Assembly: GCA_031472005.1 (NCBI GenBank)
Contig: PZJY01000008.1
Location: forward strand, 434,001 to 498,000
Direction of reading: 5' to 3'
Origin: Tetracladium setigerum
Taxonomy: Eukaryota; Ascomycota; Leotiomycetes; Helotiales
DNA length: 64,000 nucleotides
The position numbers and the translations under genes are program-made. Numbering within the stretch: position 1 is the stretch's first letter; the number at the start of each line of letters is the position of its first letter. Positions 21,814 through 33,678 of the stretch are shown here, in pieces. Under the pieces are notes generated by a model that searched no databases, was not told where the DNA came from, and saw only the letters and a program-made list of their open reading frames with translations.

Positions 21814-24138
21814 AATGAACGCTGTACACTCGTGAACGAGAGAGAGAGAAGCAGCGAAGCAGTGAAGCAAAACGAAGGTAAAGGCTTGTCCAACTTAGAA
21901 AACAAAAGAAGGGAGGGGGGGTCTTCGAAAGACTTGGGTAAAAGAGCTCAAGTACTCCCAGGCAAAATAAACAAGCAGTGAGTTGTCCGGGATAAGGGCT
22001 GACCGACTCGGTTGTCCCAAGCCGCCTTCAGCGCCTGCGTGTCTATCAAAATCTACGGAGCACTACTGAGGCAGAGAGAGAGGGAGATACGAGATCCATT
22101 GGCACGGGCTAAAGCTGAAAGATCTCTGGTGCGTGGGCGAGAGCATGGTCTCTGCGACCTAATCTACCAGGGGTTGTGAGCATTGCGCTGGCAGAATTAA
22201 CCGGCAAGTTTTAAGACTCACAGACTAGAATTGTCGGACTCAAAACACAAGGAATTTCAAGCCTTCATTTTCCTTGATGACCCGGTAGGGCCGGACCAGG
22301 GGTGGGGAGTGATGTGCTTGCCAGCATGGCAGCGCTTCCCATCCAAGAGACCAGGGGTTTACGGAACTCGACTTGGGAACTGGCTTGGGTGCATCAATTT
22401 CAATATTGCTACCTAGCCCTACCAACCACTGCAGCATCGATCTACACCGTGGATGGCGAAGCCTGTTTTGGTACGATTATGAAAGGCATCATGAGTCTCG
22501 ACTCTTATCATCATCTGATTGAGAGATAGAGCGAGAGAGAGTTTTTGTGCTTGTGTAGGTTCACGAAGATGGTTCGCTCTGGCCGTTATCATCATGAAAG
22601 CCAAAATATGCAAAGACCCGAGGTGGGCGCAACGGCGTTTCTTCAGTGTAGTATTGACATCTCGTACCTCACTCCTGTCAGCACTGTAAGTTTGCTGTAA
22701 CACCAAAAACTCTGTTGCCCCTCAACATGGCGACTTTCAGGTTTCCAATCCCAACATTCAGCAGGTGGGCCAATTGAGTTGTGAAGGCCAGCCACTTGAT
22801 GAAGCGTTCCCGCCCATCTTGCTGCCACCTTGCAACCCTGTGTGCCGTAGGGCGTTGGAGGAAATTCCAGATGAGGATCGTCTAAATATACACACATGCA
22901 AGTCCGAAAGGTACGCGCATGCATATCCAATACGAAATGTGCATGCAGCGTACTTTATCTCGGCGCAAACCATACCCCCTCCCATCCCATCTCCCCGAGT
23001 AGTCTGACTTTTGACGGCAAAACATAAAGAGAATCCAGGATGTTGATAACCAGGACATCAAAAAGAGTGAGGATTCGCGAGAGAGTGGATTATGTGGCTC
23101 ATTACTCATCACCTGAAAAGTACCCATTTTGGATGCAGTCATCTCTTACCTCGCTTCAGGGGCGGGTCCTTGAATGTCTTGTTTTGAGTGTTTTTCGAAT
23201 TCCGTACATTTCGATGTGTTTTTCTCTATGGGAGGAGCACGGGGAGGCGAATGTAAGAATCGGAGCTTTTCCAAACGCCGCCAAGGTGCCAAGGTGCCAA
23301 CAATTAAACAACTAACGGCCCCCCTGAGCCTAGCGAGCCGAGCACACCCCCTTCCCTGACCATTTCTCACAGGCTCTCACCCTTCTCCTCGCTTGGACTC
23401 CTCGCCCTCTTACATTCTCTCCTTTGCTTTTTGGACTTCGTCCTACTCTGATAGCATTCGTCCTACTCGTCAAGCCCATGTCCATGCCATACGAAGCATG
23501 CAACTAACAGAAGTTATTAGTAGAAACAAACTAGCCGTTTAGTTTAGTATTATTATGCAATGCCAACCAAACCACTGACGTCTACGGGGAACTCTCTCAC
23601 CGCACGGGTGAAGAAAGCTGTGAGTGTAGGAGGAGGAAAGGAAAAAGTAAGCAGCAAGTACAAAGAGGTTTAGTTTAACCACTACCCAAGGAAACTCTCC
23701 TGCAAGTGCAAAACTGTATGCCTGCAATCACGCTTCGCTACGCTACGGAAGTCCGAACATGCTACATTCCATTGATTTATTCCATCCCATCCATGCACCC
23801 ATCACCGACAAGGGGCACGCCTCCGACGAGGTACATGAATATACCCTTTTTCTGGCATTTCTGCTGCTGGGGTTGCGGTATGGGTGGGTACCGTACCCGT
23901 ACGGAGTATGCTTTCAAATGCCAGAAATGTCTCACGAGAAAGATATGAAGAAGTTGCAGGGGGTTTACAGTAGGGATGATGGGTGGGCTATTGGAACATG
24001 GCAAGCTTTGATCTGAGCTTTTCCACTCGTTCGGCCTGGTCCTGGGGGTGGGATCGTCCATGCCGACTAGAACTACTTACAACCCGACCAACCTCCCTCC
24101 TCCGATACCCACTATGCACTATACTCACTCGCGTAATA

Positions 24139-24158
24139 ATTGATTGATTGATTGATTG
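24139..24158. repeat. (ATTG)5 microsatellite
   Basis: Five perfect copies of attg upstream of the GH16 gene. Confidence 0.9.
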
Positions 24159-24334
24159 CTGTTGCATCCCGAGTCCCAATCCCATCCTCACGTTTTTGTT
24201 CTGGCCCAGTCGCTCGCAGCTTGCGGAAACAGAAAATCAAGGATATCGCTCGCTCGTATCGGTCTCCAGATCGACGAAGGAAGCTGAGCCGTGCATTTCT
24301 TGTGTAAACATTTTGCCATTCCATTCCTGCAGCT

Positions 24335-24358
24335 GCTTGCTTGCTTGCTTGCTTGCTT
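24335..24358. repeat. (GCTT)6 microsatellite
   Basis: Six perfect copies of gctt in the probable leader of the GH16 gene. Confidence 0.9.
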
Positions 24359-24546
24359 CAACGCTCCAACCGCCGCTCGTTTACTTACTCTTTTTTTTAT
24401 TCTTGTTTGAAATCGATCTCACTCTCTTTTTCTCACACTCTCTCTTCGTGTGTGTGTGTGCAAGTCCATCTCTCTCTCGCAACTGTCACATAACTGGTAC
24501 AGATCTTGACCTTTACTGGTCGTCTATATCTACTGTTTGTGACAAG

Positions 24547-26732
24547 ATGGGTATGCTATCATACTTCCAGGCGAAGAAGACCGGTGGTGGAAATGGGAAG
24601 AAGGCCGAAGCGACTACCACGGCCGTCGACAGCAACAATGAAGGGGGAGTTGCCATGGACTCGGTGTCCTCGAGGAGGGAATCCATAGTGGAGGATCCAT
24701 ATCATCACATTCGTCAACCGGATATGCGAAAGGGTCAAACGACGGGATACAAGAGTTACCGACTCATCGGACCGTGAGTTATTGTCCTTCTCTATCCTAT
24801 CTCTTTTCTGGCTTTTTTTTTGTCTTGCTAACAAACCCTCTCCCCTCAAAAGATATGACCAGCCATGGATGGCCGACAAGCGTATGAAGCGAACTTGGGT
24901 GAATAATGTCATTATTTACGTCTTCATTCTCATCGCTCTTCTTGTTAGTGCCTATATCAACTGGGCAAAGACGAGAACCGTCGTCAAAAATGATGTTTGT
25001 GCCCCTCCTCCCAAGAATATACTACCAAACAAAAAACACCTTCCTAATGCGAAGATCTTCAGTACTGCCTTGTTCTGCACGACACATTCACCGAAATCAA
25101 CCCCGCAACCTGGTCTCACGAAATCCAGAGTGGCGGCTACGGGTACGTTCATTTCAATTTTCTATTTCTTTTTTGATTTTGATCTCCTATTACTTGCATC
25201 AATTCCTCGAATTCTTCAATCAATTGAATTAAACACAACCACAAAACTAACACATATTCTCTCTCCCATTTCAGAACCGGCTCATTCGACTGGACCACCG
25301 ACGATCCAGCAAACTCCTTCATCTCCCCAGCGGGTCTCCACATCCTCCCGACCCTCACCAGCAACGCGCCCGGCTTTGACGATCCCAAAATTGCCGACGG
25401 CTACCTCCTGAACTTGACCCGCGATGGAACATGCACGTCCGACGAGGCCTCCAAATGCGTTATTGCCAGTAACGCGACACTTGGGACGATTCTTCCACCG
25501 GTTCGCTCGGCGCGTTTGACTACCAAGGGAAAGGTGTCGATCAAATATGGAAAGGTTGAGGTGGTGGCTAAATTTCCCAAGGGAGATTGGTTGTGGCCTG
25601 CTATTTGGTAAGTTTGGATTTAATTGTTCCCTTTTTTGTGTTCTGAGAGTGTGTTATCCTGGTTCTTGGGATTTGGTCTTCTTTTGCATTGATTTTGAGA
25701 TGGGCAATTGAAATTTTGGGGTGTTGGTGGGGACCGTGTGTATGATGGATGATGGGGTGGGGTGGAATCTGTGATGCCCCCAAAAAACATCACGTACAAT
25801 ACAGTAAGACAGAAGCTTATTGCAAACCCCCCACAAACAGGATGATGCCCGAAAACGAAGAATACGGTGCCTGGCCCCGCAGCGGTGAAATCGACATTGT
25901 TGAATCGCGAGGAAATGGAGTTGGATACAAAGCCGGTGGTGTCGATACATGCAGTAGTACAATCCATTGGGTATGTCTTATTTATTTTCCCTCCCTTCCT
26001 TTCTCCCCCACCAAAATAAATTACCCTCAATCCGTTCAATTCTCAAACTCCATCTTTTTATTTTTTTTCTTACTGACAATGCTGATTTTCTTCCTTTCTA
26101 GGTCCCTCCGTCAAAAACGATGCCTACTGGCGCGCAACCCGCGGTAAATCCATCCGCCGCAGCGACTTCAGCAGCGGCTACCACACCTTCGGCCTCGAGT
26201 GGAACAAGAACTACCTGTTCACCTACCTGGATTTCCAGCTTCAGCAGGTCACCTACTGGTCCTTCAAGGGCGGACAGAGCATGTGGCAGCGCGGTCAGTT
26301 CAGCACCGATACCACCAACGGTACCATCTTGGAGAATCCGTGGGCGAAGAGTGCCGGCAATTTGAACGCGCCGTTTGACAAGGAGTTTTATTTGATCTTG
26401 AATTTGGCCGTCGGCGCGCAGAATGGTTATTTCCCGTGAGTTTTTCTGCTTTGCTTTGTTCACCGTTGCTCTCCTTCCCTTTTTTATTGAGGTTTTGGGG
26501 GTGGGTGGGGGTGTCGAATTGGCTTCGATGAGAGAGGTGACCCTTTTTACTAACATCTATTCCCAAAACACAGTGATAGCATGGTTCGAAACCATGGGTC
26601 GACACCGGCAAGACCGCACCACGAGATTTCTGGAAGGCCCAAGATAAATGGCTTCCAACCTGGGGAACCGGAACTCAAGCCAGCTTGAATGTCAAGGATG
26701 TCAAGATGTGGAAGGAGGGTCTTTGCACATAA
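24547..26732 (+). CDS. Membrane-anchored GH16 glycosidase (beta-glucanase-like), two frame breaks
   Basis: Exons: 24547-24773, 24853-24994, 25063-25142, 25275-25607, 25841-25970, 26102-26435, 26574-26732. A cytosolic N-terminus is followed by one helix (about 93-112, VIIYVFILIALLVSAYI), so it is a type II membrane protein with an outer catalytic domain. YCLVLHDTFTEINPATWSHE and TGSFDWTTDDPANSF are GH16 entry blocks. GEIDIVESRG carries the two catalytic Glu (about 277 and 282). GH16 enzymes of this kind cleave or remodel beta-1,3(4)-glucan; the exact substrate is unknown. Two single-base losses break the frame. One is at the exon 5/6 junction (IHW must join GPSVKNDAYW, but phase is one base short). 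The other is at 26592-26593, where CC instead of CCC turns NPWVDTGK into another frame. Confidence 0.88.
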
Positions 26733-29700
26733 TCCTAATCAGAATTCTCTCTTTCTCTCTCTCTCTGCATTGGAACTTGGACACCACTACCTAGGCAGGG
26801 AAGAGAGAGAGGATCCTTGCAGATTGCAGATTGGAATCAATAGGCTATCGTTTGTTATGGCAGTTGAAGGAGGGACTCTATGTATCTAAGCGGGAGTACA
26901 AGCAAGTTACAGTATTTGTTAATTTGGTCATTTGTTTTTTGGACTATCTGGATTATTCGGTGGTATTTGGATTATATAGGCTTGGGTATACCTTTTTGGT
27001 CACGGAACCGAGGGTATATTGTTTTGTTGAACTTTAGTAATTGGGTTTTGTTATTAGAATTGGGTTGAAATTAATCTATTGATGAGAAAATATATACTGC
27101 TCATGTTTTCGTACTTGGGAAATGCACAAATGCTATGTTTTCACTTGATATTTAATATGCATACGAATCAATTGGTGGATACAGTACAGTACTGGAAAAC
27201 TAAAATGGCTATGGCTCCTTTCTTCCCGTGTCATGTTCAAATAATCGGAGCTGTATTAATAAACATACCTTGGAAATCACTCCCATATCAAACCACGAGG
27301 ACCAAGGTGATCTTCAGATCTTCTCCTCGGCTCGCTCCACTTCGTAGATCTTCTTCTCCCATCTGGGCGGGCCATCATCCTGTGATTCCCACGATTCCCA
27401 TCCCATCCCATCCCATTCCATACAGTATCTACAATATCTACACCGACACGTCCAAATCCGACCGTCTCCCACAATATTCCAAGACATTCACTCTCGCCCG
27501 CTTCTCGCCAAGAGTCACCAACCCCATTTCTTTTGTATTTTTTCTTTTTTTGCTTTTTCATTTGTTTTCCAATTTGGTTTTATGCTTCCAAGACTCGCTT
27601 AGCGACGATCTCTTCTCTTCTCTTCTCTTTCTCTTCTAGATCGATCTTCCTTTTGGCAAATTTCTTTTGCCAAACACACTAATCCGGCACCAACCACGAG
27701 GATATTAAGTTTAGTCTAGAAAGAAAGTCAAAATCACCTTTCGTCCCGAAAGATTCTAGAAAGATTCTCGAATAATTACTCGTACCAAAGTAAATCTAGA
27801 TTGGGGATCATCACTCACTGGGCTCGCTCGGTATGAAAAGTTACCGTCGGGCTTGCTTCCAGGGATGGGATGGAATGGATGATGATCTTTGAAGCGCCGA
27901 AAAAGGAACGGGGAAGGAAAAGAGAGAAAAGTGAAATGTCCAAAAGAGGAATGGGGGATGAAAATATTGCATATCTGCACCCGTTGGGCTGGAACTTTGA
28001 ACTGGAGGAGGGCGGTGGACAAATGTAAGACTTACAGTATGCATGTATGTGTTGTGAGTAGGACGAAATTGGCATGCGTGTGCGCGCGCTAAAAGGATGA
28101 TGCTTTACCACGATATCTGGATTTGGTAAATTGAGTTGGAGGTATTGAAGGGAAGTGTTAAGCGCTAGTGAAGGAATTGGGGGTATTGGAGATTGAGTAA
28201 AATATAGAGAACAATTGCTATTAGGTGATGGAGAAATGATACTAAAGCTACCCATTCTTTCTTTGATACTCCAGATGATGGAAGAAAGTTTCTTCTATCA
28301 ATAAATTATACTCACCCTCAAGGTTTCCCCAACTCAACTATTCATACCCATTGAAAATAATGTAACTGTTCACCCAGTCCATTCACTCACTCACTCATCC
28401 CTCGCTTATCTTCCTCACCAACCACAACAAATCACAAAACAAGCCCCCTTTTTTGGAAAGCGGTCAAGCGGTCTCGGGACGCCCGCCGGATGATGCAGGT
28501 ACCGGCAACTGGATGTCACGGTGACTATGATGATGGTGGTGGTGATTTCAACCGATGATCCATCCCGAATCGAAACAACAGGGCCCAGCCAAAAACAGAA
28601 AAAGAAAAGGCGCGCGTCTCGATTTGTCGAGACTACTATGGAGTTACTCCTTGACGATCAAACCCCGCCTATCTTTCCCAATACTCCGTCCTCGCGAGAA
28701 AATCCCCAATTGTTTAGATTCTGGATTCTGGATTCCAGACTTTCGAGTATGCAACGCAAATCACGCAAATGCTTCAGCTTTGCTCGGAATCAGGTATATA
28801 TATCCACATATTGTGCAATTCAGCAATGGCTCTCTTTTCAGGCTCAAATTATTTCATTCCATCCCGTTTATTATCCTATTCTAGCGTTCAGATTATCACC
28901 CATCCATTCCATTGTTTCATTCCGATAGAGTACAGTAGGACTTACAATACAACTCTAGTCAGGCACACAAAAAGCCCCCATCTCATGTCATCTCATCTCA
29001 CCAGCGTCACATAAAACTCAAAAAAAACTCACAGTCACACCACACTTCGCTTATTTCCACTCCTCTCTCTTTTTTCCTATCTTCAATTCTTTATTCCCCA
29101 TATCAACCCACCCAGCTTGGCGCGCGCGCCCCAAAGAATACAAGCCCATACGTTACGTTCGTCCCTTGAGCCTTATTAATCACCCACCCAACCACCTGCC
29201 AAGCGATTCCTCCCCGCCAAGACCCGGTTCCCAATTTCCACGCTACCATTCTTCTCTTTTCGGATGTGAAGAAAAGCCACATAAAACGACCTACCCGAGC
29301 TACTCTCCGTACACTTACATACACCATGTGTGGCCCATGCCCTTTATCCCGTTCTTTCTGATACGCCTGTGTAACTGTAGCTGTACCTGTACCTGTCACG
29401 TCACTCCTACACACCCCTTTTGACACTTGACATTTGATACTTCCTATCTCTCATATTGTATGTATCATAGCGGAGCCAAGAAAGAGAGTGGAGGGGTCGA
29501 GATACCGCGGTACCTCCGTACGCCGTTTGTATAAACGAACAGACCAACCCACCAAACAGTATCTTTCAGCTGCTCGCTTTGCAAGCCACTGGCTTCTTAT
29601 GGACAACAGCTGAACTGTGAACTGCGGATACTCACTCCACACACAACAGTAAAACTCCACTGCCGCCACCACCGTGTGAACTGTGAAGTATAGGACCCTT

Positions 29701-30045
29701 CTCCGTACTCCATAAAATGCCAACGGTGGAAACACGGACTCTGGGTAGGTCCGGCCGGTACGGATACTGTAGTGTAGGAAGGGAACGGAGGTTCTTCCAT
29801 GTGGGTACTGAGTTCTCCATGTTCTATTCTTTAGTAGTCTAGACTCTAGTCTGTGCAGAAAAGAGGAAAAAAGATGGGAGACGATACTAGGTCAAGATAC
29901 GCCTCAACGGAGTACCGTACCGTGGATGCACCACGTACCGATATCTCCACTCTCTATCTCTTCAATTACTATATTTGGATGAGGGTACATTTCAATACCT
30001 AGGTACCTTGGTACGGTCCGATATACTTCAATAATACATTATTGA

Positions 30046-30074
30046 TACTGTACAGTGATTTTACTGTACAGTGA
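30046..30074. repeat. Direct repeat of tactgtacagtga
   Basis: The 13-mer occurs at 30046-30058 and 30062-30074, each with an internal tgtaca palindrome, and is followed by another tgtaca near 30077. Part of the tacagta motif family found in many spacers. Confidence 0.85.
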
Positions 30075-30355
30075 GCTGTACATATCTCCACTACATGTCT
30101 AGACCTTTGTATATTTCCTGACTATCATACCTCTTACTCTACCTCCCATTTTTCATCAACATTTCTTTGCACATTCCATTCCCATCCCCATTTCCATTTC
30201 CATTTTCAAAATCGCAATCCTCTCAATAGTCTTGTCAATCATTCTTTTCTACATTTTCCACACTTTCACACTTTCCTTCCTCCCTTCCCACATCCACAAG
30301 CCACCATCACAATCTCAACTATCCTCTCCCTCCCCTTCATCACTCAACCAACAAA

Positions 30356-30766
30356 ATGTTCAACGCCACATACCAAACTCACCGTCTCTCACTGCCCCCC
30401 ATATCTGTCTCACTGCCTATCCCTCAATGTCTCACTGCCTATCTCTGCCCCATCTTTGCCTGTTCACACTCCCTTTCACTGCCTCCGTGTCTCACTCCAC
30501 CAAACGCATTGATTTTCTTCCCTCCACGCCACTACCACTTATCCACCACCACCAAAATTCACCACCAAAGTTCATCACCACGCCAGTCAGTCCATAATAA
30601 TGCTTTGCTTTTGCGCGCTACATTATTATTCCCTTACCTATTTGTTGTGTCTGCCCTTGTGGATGAGCTAAGAAAAAATAATAGTAAAAATATAAAATAT
30701 AAAAAATTCCAGCTCTCGCTTCGAGAAGCTCAAAGCTGCAGACGGGTGGGAGAAGGGCGTTATTGA
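30356..30766 (+). CDS. Doubtful small ORF with a good leader
   Basis: The ATG sits in a typical fungal start context (caaccaacaaaATG) after a CT-rich leader, and the frame runs 136 codons. The protein is unlike anything I recognise. Its first half is built from the repeated DNA motif tctcactgcc, giving recurring SLP and CLT stretches, and the second half is basic with one hydrophobic run (ALLLRATLLFPYLFVVSALV). It may be a chance frame inside a transcribed pyrimidine-rich region. Confidence 0.2.
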   Translation: MFNATYQTHRLSLPPISVSLPIPQCLTAYLCPIFACSHSLSLPPCLTPPNALIFFPPRHYHLSTTTKIHHQSSSPRQSVHNNALLLRATLLFPYLFVVSALVDELRKNNSKNIKYKKFQLSLREAQSCRRVGEGRY

Positions 30767-31090
30767 ATATCGAACATTGAATATTGGATTGGAGTGATAC
30801 AATGCTTGCTATACTGTAGAACTCCCTCGCTCACGGTACGATCTTAACCTCCATACACGCTACACAGCAGCACACGCTCTCTTCATTTGGTACTGTTAAC
30901 CACAAACTGCAAATTTGCTTCTCTCGTCTTTCAAGACTTGATTACCTATCTGCCTTCTCACCTACTCTACCTACCAACCCCACCCAAACCAAACCACTAT
31001 CTATCCCCACTTCCTAATCCTGATATATACATCACTCCTTCATCCCATCTCCATCCCATTCACAATTCCCGACCGCTACCAACCGCTAGG

Positions 31091-33678
31091 CTACAGATAC
31101 TCCCTCTCCTTTAACTCCAACACGGCATTCAAAACGACCGCCACAAACAGCGCACCACAAAGAACTGTCGGACCAAAAGAATCATGGTATTTGATCGCCT
31201 TCCTCTGCCTGATTGACTGGCTCCTGTACAGATAAATACCAACCGAATAGATGAGGGAGAGGATGGCCACGAGCGAGAAGGCACCGGCGGCGATGAAGGC
31301 TGTAGGCGTGGGTTTCTTGCCGAAGTTGAGGAGGGCGGCGGCGATGGTGCCGATATAAATTGAGAATTCGAGCTGTTGTTGGTGGGGTTTTGTCAGTATT
31401 TTCAGGTTTTCGAGAGGAAGCGAGGGATGAGAAGAAGGGTGGAGAAAGAGAGAGAAGGGGGGGGGACAAACCCAAGATAAGAATGTTCTTTCGGCAGCAA
31501 AATAAACCTTAGGCTCTACTCGAACTGGAACGTGAATCTTCTTGCCCTTAGGCGCCTTGAATCGCTTGGTTTGAATTTGTGAGCCTGGCAGAGCAGTGAG
31601 AGCTCCTTGTCTTGGGACTTCGCTTGGTTTTGTAGCAGCAACGAGGGACCGAGTGGCATCAAGAATCTTGTGACTAGCAAGTTTGACATGCTTTTTGAGG
31701 ACTTTGGAATAGTATGTCCAACCGCCAATGTGCCTGGCTTCTTCAATGGCATCTGCTTCATTGTCTTCATCGTCCGAGTCATAAAGTGGGTAGTCCTCAT
31801 TGATTGGTAGAGCCGCGAGCTGCTCCTCAATATCGAGCGCATTTCCGGTAGGTCGGTTTTGCTGATCACGATCTTCCATAGTATTTCGTGTCTCGCGAAG
31901 TCGTTGTGTTGCCTCATCCGAACCAACTGCGGTCGTGCCGTGAGACCCATTAGACAATTCCACTTCGTCATCTGAATCATCATCGTCGTCATCCGTTGTT
32001 GTGCTGTTTGCTGAGGCACCTGGCCGCTGAATACCAAAGTGTTGAGTGACAGGCTTCCTGATGTCAATGTCCATCTGGGGCATCCAGAATGGGAGAAGAT
32101 TGATTCTTGTCGGGAACATGGTAGCCGTGCCATGAATGAATTTCGAGAATTTAGGAACAGCTTCAACCAAGTGACTCGCAATAAGCTCACGAACCCACTC
32201 AGGTGGTTCTTGTCCAGCCTGGGTTTGGAGTTTCACTTCCAGAATCGCGTATGGGAATCGCTCAATGTCGGCAGCTGGAAGTTGAGAGAATGGGTAGTCA
32301 ATACCGATATCCATTCTTCTCCAGTTGTCCCCTGATCTGACTCTGCCATCCATATTGTCCTCGCGAACCATAGTAAGCTCTGTGTCCAGAGAGATACGGA
32401 CTCGGGCATCGGCAGGCAGTTGAAAGGCTGTACGATTGTAAAACGATCGGCAGACTGGTTCATATCCTTTCTTCAGAACCGAGTACTGAACTTCCTGTGC
32501 GAGGCGTTCATCCTCATCAATGGCCTTGGCCGGCTTCTTACCGTCCTTTCGAGCCTTTTCGAAAATGGCGGCTGGTAGTAGCTCACCCTTCATGAATGCA
32601 TTGACGTTCTTCTCCTTGATTCCGAATCTTGCCTTGACCGATTTCTCCCGGTCCAGTCTTCTCGATGTGTCTTTCTCTCCACGAAAATTTGTTCCGTTTC
32701 CATTGGACCATACCATCTCAATCGAATGGCCTCGGCACCTTCTGTCTTTTTCAACCTGCCCTCATACAAGTCCCATGTCTTGGGGTTGTCGTAGTAGATG
32801 GAGGTAATCGCCGAGTCCTTTACCTCGAATTCTTTGCTCGCGTTGAAGACGAGTACAGGGAGATGCTAGCGTTGGATGAGCAAGTGTTAATTATGAAGAA
32901 TTGGAGTGTGTACCTTGAGGATAATGAGTTTCAGCTCGGTAATGTTATCAGGGTGAACCCAATACTTTGTGGTATTTCGAATAAAGTTGGCTTGGGATCC
33001 ACCAGCAGCACTATCGCCCTTGACCGGGTTACCTCTCGTCCTGACAAGGTCGTACAACTTGGAGAGTTTGACGATGTCCGCATCGTAGTTGTCCTTGAAA
33101 AAAGGCTTGGCCTTTAATCTGGTTGCAAAGACAGGCCTTAACATCCATCCAGTTGTTTTCTGCTACCGTTAGCCAGAGCCCAGCCGCATTTCTAATGCTC
33201 GCCTACTCACATCATGCTTCTTGATAATCTTTTGGAAGCCCGTGTAGTTCAATTGCACAAACTTGGCCAAGTCGTGAACGTCTGCAATGATATCACTGAG
33301 ATCCTCCTCCAGCATCATGAATTCCTCCTCTGTCGGGGCATCGTCGTTCTGCGCACCTCCCTCCCTGGCAACCGGCCCTCGCGAGTCCAATCGCGAGACC
33401 ACATCGCCGACCTCCTTCTCGCTATTCGATATCCGTCTGCCAATCTCAATTGCCTTGACCTTCTGCTTCGTGTGGACTTTGTCGAGCTCAGCCTCCATGC
33501 GGGCAATGAATGCGCCCTCGTCTTCCTCGGTCCATTCCTTTCGCTTCGGTTTGGGATTCGCTTGGGTGGGTTTCGTCACATAGTCGGTCTTGAGCTGCTG
33601 TTTAAGCTCATCGTAGGCAATGTAGTACCATTGGTACTCCTTGATGACGCTCGTACGCAGCTGTTCTCCGAACTTCAT
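31091..33678 (-). CDS. vtc4: Vacuolar transporter chaperone 4 (polyphosphate polymerase), one frame break
   Basis: Catalytic subunit of the VTC complex, which makes polyphosphate from ATP and moves it into the vacuole. Exons in coding order: 33678-33211, 33159-32914, 32865-31472, 31372-31091; about 796 aa. The N-terminal SPX domain (MKFGEQLRTSVIKEYQWYYI to FQKIIKKHD) senses inositol pyrophosphates in this family. The tunnel-shaped catalytic domain shows IRLRWYG (Arg 286, 288), FVERKTHRE (Lys 303), WRRMD and YAILEVKLQT, the residues that line the yeast Vtc4 active site. An acidic linker leads to a VTC1-like three-helix membrane domain. The frame breaks after REDWTG: CCC at 32647-32649 (plus strand) where CCCC restores GEKSVKARF. 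Exon 3 is 1394 nt, and 1395 fits the phase-0 introns. Confidence 0.94.

Larger units (their letters stand above)
21814..24546. promoter_or_regulatory. 2.7 kb divergent upstream region, GT2 / GH16
   Basis: It separates two divergent cell-surface genes. The right end is a long CT-rich leader (about 24370-24480) before the GH16 start, with (TG)n and tetranucleotide repeats. The rest has only short random frames. Shared regulation of the two wall-related genes is possible but not shown. Confidence 0.5.
26733..31090. other. 4.4 kb spacer between convergent GH16 and vtc4
   Basis: Long pyrimidine-rich stretches on the plus strand (27590-27640, 29040-29100, 30120-30350) and many short repeats, including tacagta/tactgta motifs. 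No conserved gene was recognised; the only candidate is the small open frame at 30356. For two convergent genes this is unusually long, so a non-coding transcript is possible. Confidence 0.5.

Noticed and set aside
24995..25062. Frame shift in the GH16 gene between KND and YCLV
   Set aside because: A 68-bp intron (donor GTTTGT, branch CCTAATGC, acceptor TTCAG) joins the two parts in phase.
26120..26365. Ala/Ser/Thr-rich ORF in the GH16 gene
   Set aside because: It is the wrong frame of exon 6; the other frame carries the GH16 domain.
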